From positions 18,290,224 through 18,354,223 of the forward strand of contig OX637287.1 in the NCBI GenBank assembly GCA_951799445.1: a stretch of 64,000 nucleotides of DNA. Reading direction: 5' to 3'. Origin of the DNA: Pseudisothecium myosuroides (lineage: Eukaryota; Streptophyta; Bryopsida; Hypnales; Lembophyllaceae). Below are positions 1 to 10,310 of the stretch, in pieces; position 1 is the first letter of the stretch, and each line of letters begins with the position of its first letter. Under the pieces are notes generated by a model. It was not told where the DNA came from and did not search any database. It saw only the letters and a program-made list of their open reading frames with translations. Both the position numbers and the translations under genes were made by a program.

Positions 1-404
1 TAGTATAAGAATGTGTGGAAGAAATTTAAAAAGCTTTGACTATATAAATTGCAATAATTATATTTGTCTTTAAAGTTTAAAAAAACAAGTTTTTTGGCAC
101 CTTAAGTGACTAGAATATTAGAATTTGAATCCTCTTAATTTTGAATACTGCATAAACAATTTTGAGGTAAAAAATCTTTATGGTGAAAAATTGAATTGAG
201 AATCCAGGGAAAAAAATACCGCAAGCAAAAACTTGATTTTCATTCTTTAAAAAAAATGTTATGCAGATATGAGATCAAAGGAAAAACTAATTCATTAGTA
301 GCTTGAAGATAAAATTGAAATACGCTAAATCCAACCGCAGTAAGATTGTTCTAGCAAGCAGATTGAATGTTGTGGAACTTTTTTTTTTAATTTTGAAAAT
401 TGAT

Positions 405-890
405 TTCAAAAACAAGTCTAGTGTATTATTTTCTCATAAAGATGCAATGATTGGCCACAAAATAAAAAGCTCAATAACTTACACATCACTAATCCAAATA
501 AGGTTAACCACTCCATTCTAGGTCAAATGGGTGCAAGCCTAATATATGGGCAAAATTATATTAGTGGTGCACATTTTAGAACTTGAATATGCACCACTTG
601 TATAATTTTGTGCACAATGGATTTGTTCCCATTTGGCTTGAAATGGGCTTGTTTACCTTAGAATGAATCAAAGCTGTCAATATAGAAAACATATAATCTA
701 TGAGAGAGAAAAAATTTATTTCAATTTTTTTTTCCGTTTTCGCTAAAATGCTTATGGAGCTTAAAGTGATAGAATTTTTGCTTCAGGCACCAATTGAATG
801 AAATATTATATTTTCATAAAGCTAATGTTTGTGTTTATCTTCAAAAAAAGTTTCAAAAAACCATATCAGAAATTGAGGTCATACAAGCCT
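405..890. repeat. Dispersed repeat, left copy (interrupted by MITE)
   Basis: The segment flanking 501-658 matches 63405-63735 at the other end of the window in the same orientation. Shared landmarks include 'gatgcaatgattg', 'gaatgaatcaaagct' and a 'tatcttcaaaaaa' stretch. The only large difference is the MITE at 501-658. No coding potential is recognised. It is probably an old dispersed element of unknown class. Confidence 0.7.
501..658. mobile_element. TA-flanked MITE, copy 1
   Basis: This 158-bp element is flanked by TA at 499-500 and 659-660. Its ends are imperfect inverted repeats: AGGTTAACCA at the left, and AGGTAAACAAGCCC when the right end is read on the minus strand. The paralogous repeat at 63405-63735 lacks it, which gives a natural empty site. 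TA duplication and short TIRs fit a Tc1/mariner (Stowaway-like) non-autonomous element. It is related to the copies at 13323, 29609 and 50488. Confidence 0.8.
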
Positions 891-1120
891 AAATAAAATC
901 CTAAGTATTCTTCAAAGGAACTTTGGGATGATAAGGGTTAAATGAAGTATATTTATAGAGACTTTCAGAAATTGAAGCTAATTAAATTGGTTTTTATTTC
1001 CATTGAGTCTAAGTGATCATAAGCATGGAATATTATTTCCATTTAGTTTGGGTTTTCATAAATGAAGTTTGAGTTTCCCTTAAGGTGGGCACCCAAAAAT
1101 GTGCCACTAATCTAAAATCG

Positions 1121-1325
1121 TCATCATCACTATGGGTAGTACATCTCCCAAATTAATATGTACCTATGCGGAAGAAATGAACTGCCATCACTACTTTGGG
1201 TAATACATCTCCCAAATCAATATGCACCTATGTGGAAGAAATGATTTCACAAAACCACCATTATCGCAATGGGTAGTACATCTCCCAAATCAGTATGTAC
1301 CTATGTGGAAGAAATGATTTCAAGA
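1121..1325. repeat. Tandem repeat, 3 units of about 65-71 bp
   Basis: Three head-to-tail units share 'tacatctcccaaat' followed by 'tatg(t/c)acctatg(t/c)ggaagaaatga'. They lie at roughly 1121-1183, 1184-1253 and 1255-1325. The units differ by a few substitutions. No open frame crosses them. Confidence 0.8.
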
Positions 1326-1557
1326 ACCTCTACTAAAAAACACTTTGACCCTTCCTAACTTTCGCATACATTGGTATCCGAATGTTGTGTTCTTTAGTGC
1401 TTTGGAACCTCCTTTCACTTGCCACCAAGAAAATATGAAAATATGACCGGCCTAATAATAATACATTGGTATCCAAATGTCGCGTACAAATGACTGGCCT
1501 AATAATAATAACTAGGCACAGTAGCAAAAAGTGGTAGTTTTGAAGACAACAATGCAA

Positions 1558-1772
1558 ACATGTGAGCATGAAAATGCGAGCATATGAGCCTTATGTATAA
1601 GGCAATATCCTACAACCATTGAAGGTGCTTATAGCATAAACACCTACAAATATAGGTATTTATAATATAGGTACCTTATAATAATGGAAGGTTTTTATAA
1701 TATAGACACTTATAACATCGGTGTATAGTCTTTTAAGCTCATGTACTGACTTATGATCCTAGGCTCAAATAA
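1558..1772. mobile_element. AT-rich MITE related to 31096-31323, copy 1
   Basis: The left end reads tgtgagcatgaaaatgcgag and the right end is a degenerate inverse containing gctcatg and aggctcaaat. The interior is full of 'tataatatag' and 'aggtattta' motifs. The same arrangement and motifs recur at 31096-31323. Target duplications are not clear. Confidence 0.6.
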
Positions 1773-3066
1773 TAGCAACCCTTGTTTCAGGAGTACCCAT
1801 TGGCCTTACATCTTGATAAAGGCTCACATTTGCTTTACTAACAATGATGCCAGTAAAATTATTTCCTTCGCACCACTCATGATACAAATGTGCCCAGAGC
1901 AACTGTGTAGGCTCAAAGCTCTCTTATAATTAGTCTCTTCTCCCCACCTGTCCGTGGCATTCAGCTCTCAAGAGCGAGCAATGTATCTGCCCAGGAATCA
2001 GCTGCGCCACTGACACAGATTCATACGTTTCTTCAGGTCTGTTGTTCCCTGTCAGAACGTATGTCCACAGGCGACTTCAATGCACACATGCACTTGAACC
2101 AGACCCACGTTGCAACACTACTGTATGGCCTGCAGCCGATTTAACTTAGTCTACGCAACACAGAGAGGGTCAGTTGTGCAGAAAATCACATTGCGGAATG
2201 CACTATTTTATTCTGGACAAGCCACCATTCAGCCCTCAGTGTTCAACATGATCAATCAACTGCGACAATCATGAAGTCAAGCGCTAACGAAACTGATCTG
2301 CAAGCATGATGATGAGCACGTCAACAAGGAAGGCAGAGTAAGGAAACTAACTTATCAATTGTGTCACTTGAAGCTGATTTCAACCAATACGTCTGTCAGT
2401 GCGTCCTCAGTGAAGCTGAGAAAAACGATCCGCAAAATGAATGACAAGTAGTTTAAAATACTCTTGTTCCGCGTTGCTCAAGTCAAGTCTTCATATTTCT
2501 TCATTATATTGAGCCTCTCACACCACACTCTAAGATCAAGTTTAGGTGGAATCTTGTACTTAATTGCAGTCATTCTTGTTCTAAATTCTTCAATGAAGAA
2601 GACGCTTCAAATGAAATTGCAGTTTGAATTGCCGTAATGTAAAGGCTCACAGTGAGGATGCTCAAAGAGTGTGCAATGATTTTATAAAGATCACATGCCC
2701 TGCTACAAGAGCCAAATCTGTTCAGGTCAAAAACTTGATCACTACATGCGAATTTTCATATGCAATCACTCAATGAGGGAGGCTGTAACCTACTATAAGT
2801 GAGTAGCTAGACAATCCCATTTACACTCGGACATCAGTGACCATAGAATGCTGCTTACACCATAGAATGTCTTGCTCATTGAACGTCAACTGAGTACAGG
2901 AATACATGAGTTGCAACTGATAACCTAATAGGGGTGAATCAACAGGACGAGGTCCCTAACAGTCTTAGTATATATAACCTCAACCTTAACACACACACAA
3001 TGAAATTCAGTGGGCTAAATAATGAAGAAGCCATATATGGTTCAGGCAACTCTCTCGGTTGATCGG
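1773..3066. other. Intergenic, 3' of GT34 gene
   Basis: No convincing coding exon is visible. Short open frames lack plant-gene features. The part nearest 3066 should contain the 3' UTR of the minus-strand glycosyltransferase. I see no further repeat family here. Confidence 0.5.
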
Positions 3067-6013
3067 TCAGAGCGGCTTCACTATGGACTTGTGGAGGGAC
3101 ACATAAGTGTAGCCGTTATGTTGCAACACTTGCTTGTTGGCCACCTTGTAAGCCCGCTCCATTTGACGCCGGCAACTCTCCACGTCGTACAGCGAGTTGG
3201 CCAGGCCGCAACAGAATTGGCAGCCTGTGAAGTGCGTCACGAAGGGCCACCAAGTTACTCCCATTCCTGGGAACGTGTTGGGCGCCATCGTCATGGTCTC
3301 GAAAAAACCCTGCATGTGGTACGAATGCTCCAGAAACACTTTGGGTGCCCACCGTGACCTGCAAGCTCACGCTAGGTTCGTTAAATCCTCAAAAACTCGA
3401 AAACTTCTGCTGCAAAACGCCGGCTAGACACATGAGATCCAACTCAAATGTTTCATTTTACAGTATACTCAGATCTCTTTAAACTTACTACATGGGGTCC
3501 CAAATTCTGTGATACTGAAATAGTCTGCATGTGTGGCGAATATGCCAATGACAGTGGGGTGTCCAAGTGTAAAGAATATTCGAGAATTTCATTTTAGAGA
3601 AGGGCGTAATGAAGGTTTAACTTGAAAACTTCTGCTACAAACTCGGGCTACACAAGATCTAACTCAATGTTACATTTTGCAGTACACTCAGACTTCTTTG
3701 ATCTTACTATTTGGGGTTCCAACTTCTTCAGTGTGACATAGTTCGCATGTGTGGCGAGTATGCCAATGATAGTGGGGCGCCCACGAAATTCGAGAGTTTC
3801 ATTTTAGAGAAGGGCGTAATAAAGGCTCTACTTGAAAACTTCTGCTACAATACGCTGGCTACACTAGATCCAACTCCATGTAAAATTTTGCAATATACTC
3901 AGACCTCTTTAATCTTACTAGGGTTCCCGACTTCTGTGATATGACATAGTTTGAATGTGTGACAAGTATGCCAATGCTAGTGATGCGCCAGAGTGTACAG
4001 GACATTCGAGAGTTTCGTTTTAGATAAGGGCATAATAAAGAGGTTCGAGTGTAGATCGAATTTCATTGGTGGTAGCGGTACCTTTGAGTGAGAAGCAGGT
4101 ACATTAAGCAACACTGATCATCCGCCTCGGTGAGGAAGGCGCCTCTGTCTGGAAAAGCTTCGGTGAGTAAGGCTCCAGCAGCATCTCGGACCGTGCCTTT
4201 GGGGCTGAACCTCACCCATTCATGGAGAAGGTCGATTGACCATTGGCAGTTGCGAAGAAGAATGACTCCTGCATAGCATCAAATCGGCACAAAAATCATA
4301 TATTACATTCTTTAGCAGTAGAGAAGGTGTAGTCTTGCACATTATTTGTTAATGAAATCCGAAGCAACATTCCCATAAAATTGTCGGAATGGATCCAAGA
4401 CTTTCACAACTCTTTGAGTTCCCACAAACTTATCTCTCATTGGTCAGTACCAATCTTGTGTTAGTTCCATTCTTACATGCATGAGGCATAATGCCAAATC
4501 TAGGTTTCAATGCAACCGACAAGTCATTCTCTTTAGCCGGTCAAAAGAAGAATATGACTCATAACGATTCTGCTCAATGTAAGCCCACTGATCAAACAAA
4601 GAATGTAGATTTGGACATTCAAGATTATGTCTGATAATCTTCTCAAACCTGAAGTCTCTCAAAGGTTATCTAGGACTCCCATAACGGTGATTCTAAATGT
4701 CAAAAAACAAAGACCCCAGCCCAAAGAATACGGGTAACGACCCTTCCGTTGTCAGAGGCGCATCTCTCATTTGTATGTTACCAACGTTTTGTTTCCTTTT
4801 CCAGCATACATGAGGCCTTCTTACTCTTGTGATTCTCTAACGGTGATTCTAATTCCAAAACCCGAGTCCAAAGAATGTTATGTTCAATCCTATCAATCTA
4901 CATAAGATTTTTGAAAAGCAATTGGTCAACACGGGTAAAGATTTTCTGACCTGTGTTGAGGCCCAACCAGTTCTTCTCCTTGAACACCTTGCGGTCATAT
5001 CCTTGGAGCACCATGTTATGATCTTTATACCTCTCCAGCGGAAACTCGAAAGTCATGTTGGTAAACACAGCGTCGCTGTCCAACCACAGGATCCACTCCA
5101 CATCTGGGCGAGCACGCATGAGCATGTGGATCACGAACAGCTTCACCCACCAGCCCTCCAGCTTCTCGTCCAGCTGATCCATGTTGTAGTAAAGCTCCAG
5201 ACCATGGAGACGACAGTAATCCACCTAGCACAACATTCATCAGCTTGTCAATTTTCCAGTTGCCAAAAATGTCATGCACAAATATAGGAAAATCGTTAAA
5301 AAACATAAAAAATACATCAGCACTCATTGAAAACCACATAAAATTCTTGAATGGGATGGCAAGGGATCCTTCTACAGTAGCACTGTAACAAGAATATATC
5401 CGTGTTACAGTGGCCCACAGTACATGGGCAAGCTTGCATTCAAGATGTTCCACAATGAAAGGAGCCTTTATTTATGGAAAGCAAAAGGTCCCCGCTGCCT
5501 TGTAGTTCAAGAATGCTATGCAGGACAAATCTAGAATGATGCAAGTTTTGGACAGATGCACAAATCTTCGCCATTTCAGATTGCAAAAATTTGCGAATTG
5601 AATGGAAATTCGTTTACCTTGTTCTTCAGGGCCTTAAGCAGCACGTGGTCGCCATGAGCGTTCGCGCACTCTCTGGCTTGCGAGCTGGACACGAGCAGTA
5701 TTTTGTTGTGCCGCTTCAGGGGTTGTCTCTTGTCCCAGTCAGTTACGTGGCGTCCAAACCTGGAAAGCTCCAGAGACGCATTTTGCAGCACGAGCTGCAT
5801 CTTTGCGTCAATGGCTTGCAGGTGGCTGTCCATGTGAGCCTCCATCGTGGCCGAGTTACCTGCTTCGGAGACGCTACTTTGGCTCAGACTCTTTGCAGAT
5901 TTGGCGACGTTCATGTGCTCCATGGTGCCGTATAAGGCAAGCAAGGACGTCACCCCGCAGACAGTGGCGTAGATGCAGATGTATTGCATCGAGCTTCCAC
6001 TGTTCCGCATCAT
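3067..6013 (-). CDS. GT34 family glycosyltransferase (xylosyl/galactosyltransferase-like), 4 exons
   Basis: Minus-strand exons are 6013-5618, 5224-4951, 4268-4082 and 3358-3067. They total 1149 nt and encode 382 aa with consistent splice phases (0, 1, 2). Residues about 7-30 form a hydrophobic signal anchor after a very short cytosolic N-terminus, as in Golgi type II enzymes. The catalytic domain begins near residue 104 (NKILLVSSS). It carries the GT34 signatures YCRLHG, WLDSD (DXD metal site at D181-D183), NWLGLNTG, LLRNCQWS, EADDQ and THFTGC. The family transfers xylose or galactose from UDP-sugars onto xyloglucan or galactomannan in the Golgi. The acceptor cannot be told from sequence alone. 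The protein is shorter than the 430-460 aa of typical angiosperm members, mainly in the stem. The last intron (3359-4081) is filled by a triplicated repeat. The start is the first ATG before the anchor; a second ATG follows immediately. Confidence 0.9.
3401..4045. repeat. Three tandem units (about 210-225 bp) inside GT34 intron 3
   Basis: Units start at about 3401, 3626 and 3836, each with 'aaacttctgct(a/g)caa'. They share 'tatgccaatg', 'gagtttcattttagagaagggcgtaat' style motifs and 'ttacttactaggggtt'-like stretches. They occupy nearly the whole 723-bp intron between exons 3 and 4. The divergence suggests an old local amplification. Confidence 0.85.
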
Positions 6014-7496
6014 CTTGCCAGCAATTTATCTTCAGGTTCTGACTCTCCCTCAAATTTATTGGCTGGAAGCTAGTCTGCACTCAATACATGAAGAGCAAGT
6101 ATGATCATCGCCACAATGCACAGACCTTGACAACGCAAGTTAGTCTTGTTCACAACGGTACCTCTCAATCAAATCGGCTTCTTAAATCACGTTGTCATAT
6201 TTGTACTTGTGAGCGTGAGTTGCAGAGGCACAAAAAGAACAAAGTCTAAGGTATCTACGTATCTACACCTATTATGGTCTATGGTCTGAAAAAGCATCTG
6301 AGCTTAGTTCCTATTATACCCTATATTAAGTTTTGTTGAGTCTTGGAAGGATATGACAAAAGGATACCACACTATGACATGTATTTTTGGACACAATATG
6401 AATCAACAATAAAATTCAAAGCTATGACTAGTTGTACCAAAAACTGACCCTACGGTCTCATGTTGAGAACATGTACATTCTTGCAAGCCATATCAATATT
6501 TATGCTAGAATCTATGCTCTCAATATTCAGATCATTTACATTCTTGTAGTCAACATCTACTTCGTGAGCAAGAATCTCTCGGAAGTGCTTGTGTGTAAGG
6601 GATGAAAATAGGAGCACTTACCTACCAGAATGCACGCAAGTTGGTAGGGCATGCAGAAATGTTGGAAGGAGCGAGAACGTACAAAGCCAGACATAGCTGC
6701 AGCCTCGACTGTCTCATGCAAGTGTTGCAATTATGGCGTTGGGAGCTGGTCAAGCATTCTTTTGCTGCAGCATGTACTTCCCGCTTGAAACCACGCATAG
6801 ATTATATTACAGGTATGTGATGAGTAGCTTTCGAAATAGACAACAAAGACAACTACTGTACTATGTGTTCAGTGACAGCTCGGAAACAAAAATGAGCAAC
6901 TCCATAGAGAAGGTATGCAGAGTTGAGCGGAATCAATGTACATTATATGTACAAAATATTTAATAAGAGGGTGAATAAGACAATTGTCGACGGGAAAACG
7001 TCAAAGCTAACAACCGCTAACTGAAGAGGCGTGACAATCTTGCCACGGAACCCGTGGATGGGATGAGCATCCACAAACTTTCACAACAACTAATACCTCC
7101 GCAGTGCCCCCAGTAACTAATCACCTTATTTCAAAACTCTGAAAGTAGAATCTGTAACGTTCAAGTTCGTCGACTCCCAAATACGAACTCTCCTAAGACT
7201 CAACCTTCTTGCCAGCACCTAAAGCTCGACTCACAAGACAAGAACTCGGAACCAAGAGCACCGGCTATTACTGAGTTCTTGTCCTCCTAGTCCAACGTTG
7301 GTGTTATTACCCACCGGAACCCTACCAAAACCAATGGCTCCTGCCAATACTGCCATTTGTACCAAATATTGCCAGCTACAGAAACAGAACCTAAAAAACA
7401 AACGATACATTACAAAGGCTGGCTTTGATACATTGACTTCCAGAACAGCATGGGCACACCAAGGCCATCACCAAGAACACGTATTTAGTCGTCGGT
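6014..7496. other. Intergenic between GT34 5' end and ceramidase 3' end
   Basis: This stretch should hold the promoter and 5' UTR of the GT34 gene and the 3' UTR of the ceramidase gene, both on the minus strand. Open frames are short, lack recognisable domains and have no supporting splice structure. No repeat family was recognised. Confidence 0.5.
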
Positions 7497-8449
7497 CTAC
7501 TGCTCCTTGTTGTTCTTGTGAACCTTCACAAAAGGCAAAAACCCCAACAAGTATTCCATCTTCGGGTTCCAGTTGAGCTGCTGGGCTCGGCAATACTGTA
7601 AAAATGTATTGAACAGATATGAATTGAACCCCATCAACAAATGCCACAATGCATGACCTTGAGGATTGACCCGAAGTTTAGAAATCTGGTTGCATAAATG
7701 TCGATCCGCCAGCCAGCAGGTGCCACCCAGAACAAGAAACAAAATATAGCGGTGAGCCAGATTCCTCACTGCTGGATCTGTTGTGTGGATGTAATACTTG
7801 TACATCCTTGGGAGGCATAGCACCGCCAGCAAGACGAAATGGAGTTGGAATCCCACAACAAACCTAAACTGCGAGTGCAGAATGGCAAAGATAGTTCCAT
7901 ACAGGAACAGGACTGTAGGCATTGTACTCCGGTAGTGCCAATCCGGAGAATAAAGTACGTATATGTAGAGGAGCATCACCCATACCATAGGAGTCTCATC
8001 ACTTTGCTGTTGCCTGTCATGCAACAAAAGCAGCCACTAATCAGATATTAAAACATGCTCAGCGCTGTAAAAACTGCAAAACTCAAGACTCAATCCAACA
8101 TTCCTTGAGGTAGAATTCTTTTTCGAGAAGAGCATCGTCTGCGAGCTTACAGCAAGGATGTGAGTACTTACGCATGTTTAAGTGTGGCGTGGAAGAGGCT
8201 GCTGCCAATACTCAGAGCTATGGTCGACAAGTGAAGAACACTAAATCGCCGCTCGAATTTTTGGCTGATCGCGTAATATAGACCTATCAATGCAAGAATA
8301 ATACTCGGAATATTGGATACGGTGTTGTAAAACTCAGCCACATAAGGTGTGACCTCATAATTCTTTTCACACCACTCAGTGCTCGCAGTAATTGGACCCC
8401 AATACCCTTGCGACGGTGTCAGGGCCGAGGTAAAATACTCCCAAGCCAT
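7497..8449 (-). CDS. ACER: Alkaline ceramidase, 2 coding exons
   Basis: Exons 8449-8172 and 8013-7497 join in phase 2 and give 795 nt, 264 aa, close to the length of the Arabidopsis homologue. The protein is a multi-pass ER/Golgi membrane enzyme that hydrolyses ceramide to sphingoid base and fatty acid. Metal and catalytic residues of the CREST/ceramidase fold are present: S83 and H87 in GSSLFHATLKH, D98 in SDETPM, and H213 and H217 in NPQGHALWH. Their spacing equals that of human ACER3 (S77, H81, D92, H217, H221). Other plant hallmarks are EFYNTVSN, YSPDWHYRSTMP and PRMYKYYIHT. The C-terminus ends in a lysine-rich tail (KVHKNNKEQ) that could act in ER retrieval. The start is the only upstream ATG in frame before the conserved YWGPITASTEWC segment. 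An untranslated first exon probably lies near 9.7-10.3 kb. Confidence 0.95.
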
Positions 8450-10180
8450 TGCACAAACAGGGGCTCAATAGGTTAAATCCACCTTTTCCGCCTCGACATC
8501 CTTCAATTTGAAGACGAATGAACTCTGGTCTTCATTACAATTGAACTCTTTATGCTCCTTAAGTCAAAATCTGTACAAAGACAATTCCACAAGATCAACA
8601 CACATCAGACTCGACAAACGTTCGTCACACACATAAAACATACGTTCACGTCTGTCTGTCTCATGATAGAAACGAGCAATCCCATCACACCGATACTAAT
8701 CAAAATTTTATCACGCCTCCTTCTGACAAGATGGTACCATCACGCTGGCAGAATTTCCTGTTTTAACTTTTAACAAAAAACATGAAATACATTTTACAGA
8801 GAAGTATATCAAAATCCTAGACTGAAAATCGGTCAAACGTCATAGAAAGTTTCTTACATAAGCTATACACCAATAACACTCCATTTACTAAGCGCACAGT
8901 TGCTTCTAACCAGGCAAAATACGCGTACTCCAAATATCGCACGAGGCAACCATTAGTGACGAGAATTGAGATCTCACAAATGAACTCTATTCGATCCTAC
9001 CTTCTATTGCAATCAAACGATGGAACACCAGCACTAACATCTTTCGCATGCATTGCGTAATACAACTTTCCGTCCGCAAAACCTGTAAGTCCTTCAGAAT
9101 TTTCAAAGTACTCATGAAATAGACCGCCTATCGCAACAAAGACTAGCTTAGTATCACCTCCCGCTCCAAAAAAAGCACTTCCCAACCACCCAAACAGAAA
9201 TTCACGAACTATCCAAACTCGCCGCACACAAAAATCTGACATGTTCGTTTAGTACCTAATGATTACTAAAAAACCCTTTCCAAAATACCCTAATTTTAAA
9301 AAGTGAACACTACCTCGAACAAGCCGGTGATTCTGATCGCAAGCTACGATCTACACGCCATAAAACAAATATCATGAACTAAATCTGAGAGACTCTCTCC
9401 CCCGGAGAAAGCACCGCGGAGAATCTTGCCAACTCCATACAGAGAATCACAAACCCTACCGCCACCTTCACTCCGAGCGAGCCCGCCAGTAAAAGAATAA
9501 AAATAAAATAAAAAAGAATTGATCGCGTCGAGCCAGCTCCAGAACAGTTCACTTGCTGAGATCGTCAGTCACTCACAGAGTTTTCCCAAAACCGAAGCTG
9601 AAATCAAAACATGATCTTCCAATTCCACAATCCACTCCGTTTCAAAAAAATATTCCCAACGAAAGCCCACCCAGTCTCCAACAAGAAAAACGCACGGAAG
9701 CAAAAGCGAACCCCCACCGACCATAAGTAAGTGACGCAAGGGCGTACCTGGAGGGAAAGAAAAGGCAAGGCAGGACGTTCCCGACGGGGGAGCCAAAGCG
9801 CCGAGCAAGCAGCTGCTGTAGATGAACGATTAGCGACGGAAGCGAAACCCTAAGTGGAGGAAAACCCAAAAGTGAAGACGGAAGCTGAAGTGATGCTTAA
9901 CGAGGGCTAGGTGGCACCACGAAAGCAGTGGCAGGGAGAAGGGAAGGGAGGCTTGGCGGAGAGAGCAACAGACAACTGAGGGAAGGGAGGCGCTGTGGAA
10001 AATTGGTGGAAGGCAGGGCAGGGATGGCGGAAACGAGGGCAGCAGCAGCAGGGAGCAGCAGGGAGCAGGCCCCACCGCCGGAAAAATTGGAAGTGGCACG
10101 GCAATCGTGGCGCAGGCGTCGAGTGATGAGGCCCTTGACTGAGCTCCCTCGCTACAGGGCGAAGTGGCGAGCCCTCTCGC

Positions 10181-10216
10181 CGTCGCATCCGTCGCGTCCG
10201 TCGCGTCCGTCGCGTT
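10181..10216. repeat. 9-bp minisatellite, 4 units
   Basis: Four tandem 9-mers of CGTCGCGTC, with A in unit 1 and T ending unit 4, lie in the GC-rich region upstream of the ceramidase gene. Confidence 0.9.
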
Positions 10217-10289
10217 CTGCTCGCCAAGTGACGGCCTGGGAGAGCACCGACACTCGCCACCGGCCACGGGCCACCCGTCGCCCGATCGA

Positions 10290-10308
10290 GGGTTTAAGGG
10301 TTTAGGGC
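10290..10308 (-). promoter_or_regulatory. Telobox next to a GGCCC motif
   Basis: Read on the minus strand, this is GGCCCTAAACCCTTAAACC. It is a plant telobox (AAACCCT) joined to a GGCCC site, facing the minus-strand ceramidase gene. Such pairs are common in promoters of plant housekeeping genes. Another AAACCCTAA occurs at about 9846. Confidence 0.6.
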
Positions 10309-10310
10309 CT

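Larger units (their letters stand above)
8450..10310 (-). promoter_or_regulatory. Ceramidase 5' UTR intron and promoter region, inferred
   Basis: There is no convincing protein gene. From about 9600 the sequence becomes GC-rich and purine-biased. On the minus strand it shows possible donors, for example CTCCAG|GTACGC near 9750 and AG|GTAGGA near 9000. This is consistent with a 5' UTR exon spliced over 1 kb. Open frames here on both strands look like low-complexity chance ORFs rich in Arg, Ser and Pro. Confidence 0.45.

Noticed and set aside
5025..6042. Plus- and minus-strand ORFs overlapping GT34 exons
   Set aside because: Shadows of the glycosyltransferase exons in other frames; the true frame carries the conserved GT34 motifs.
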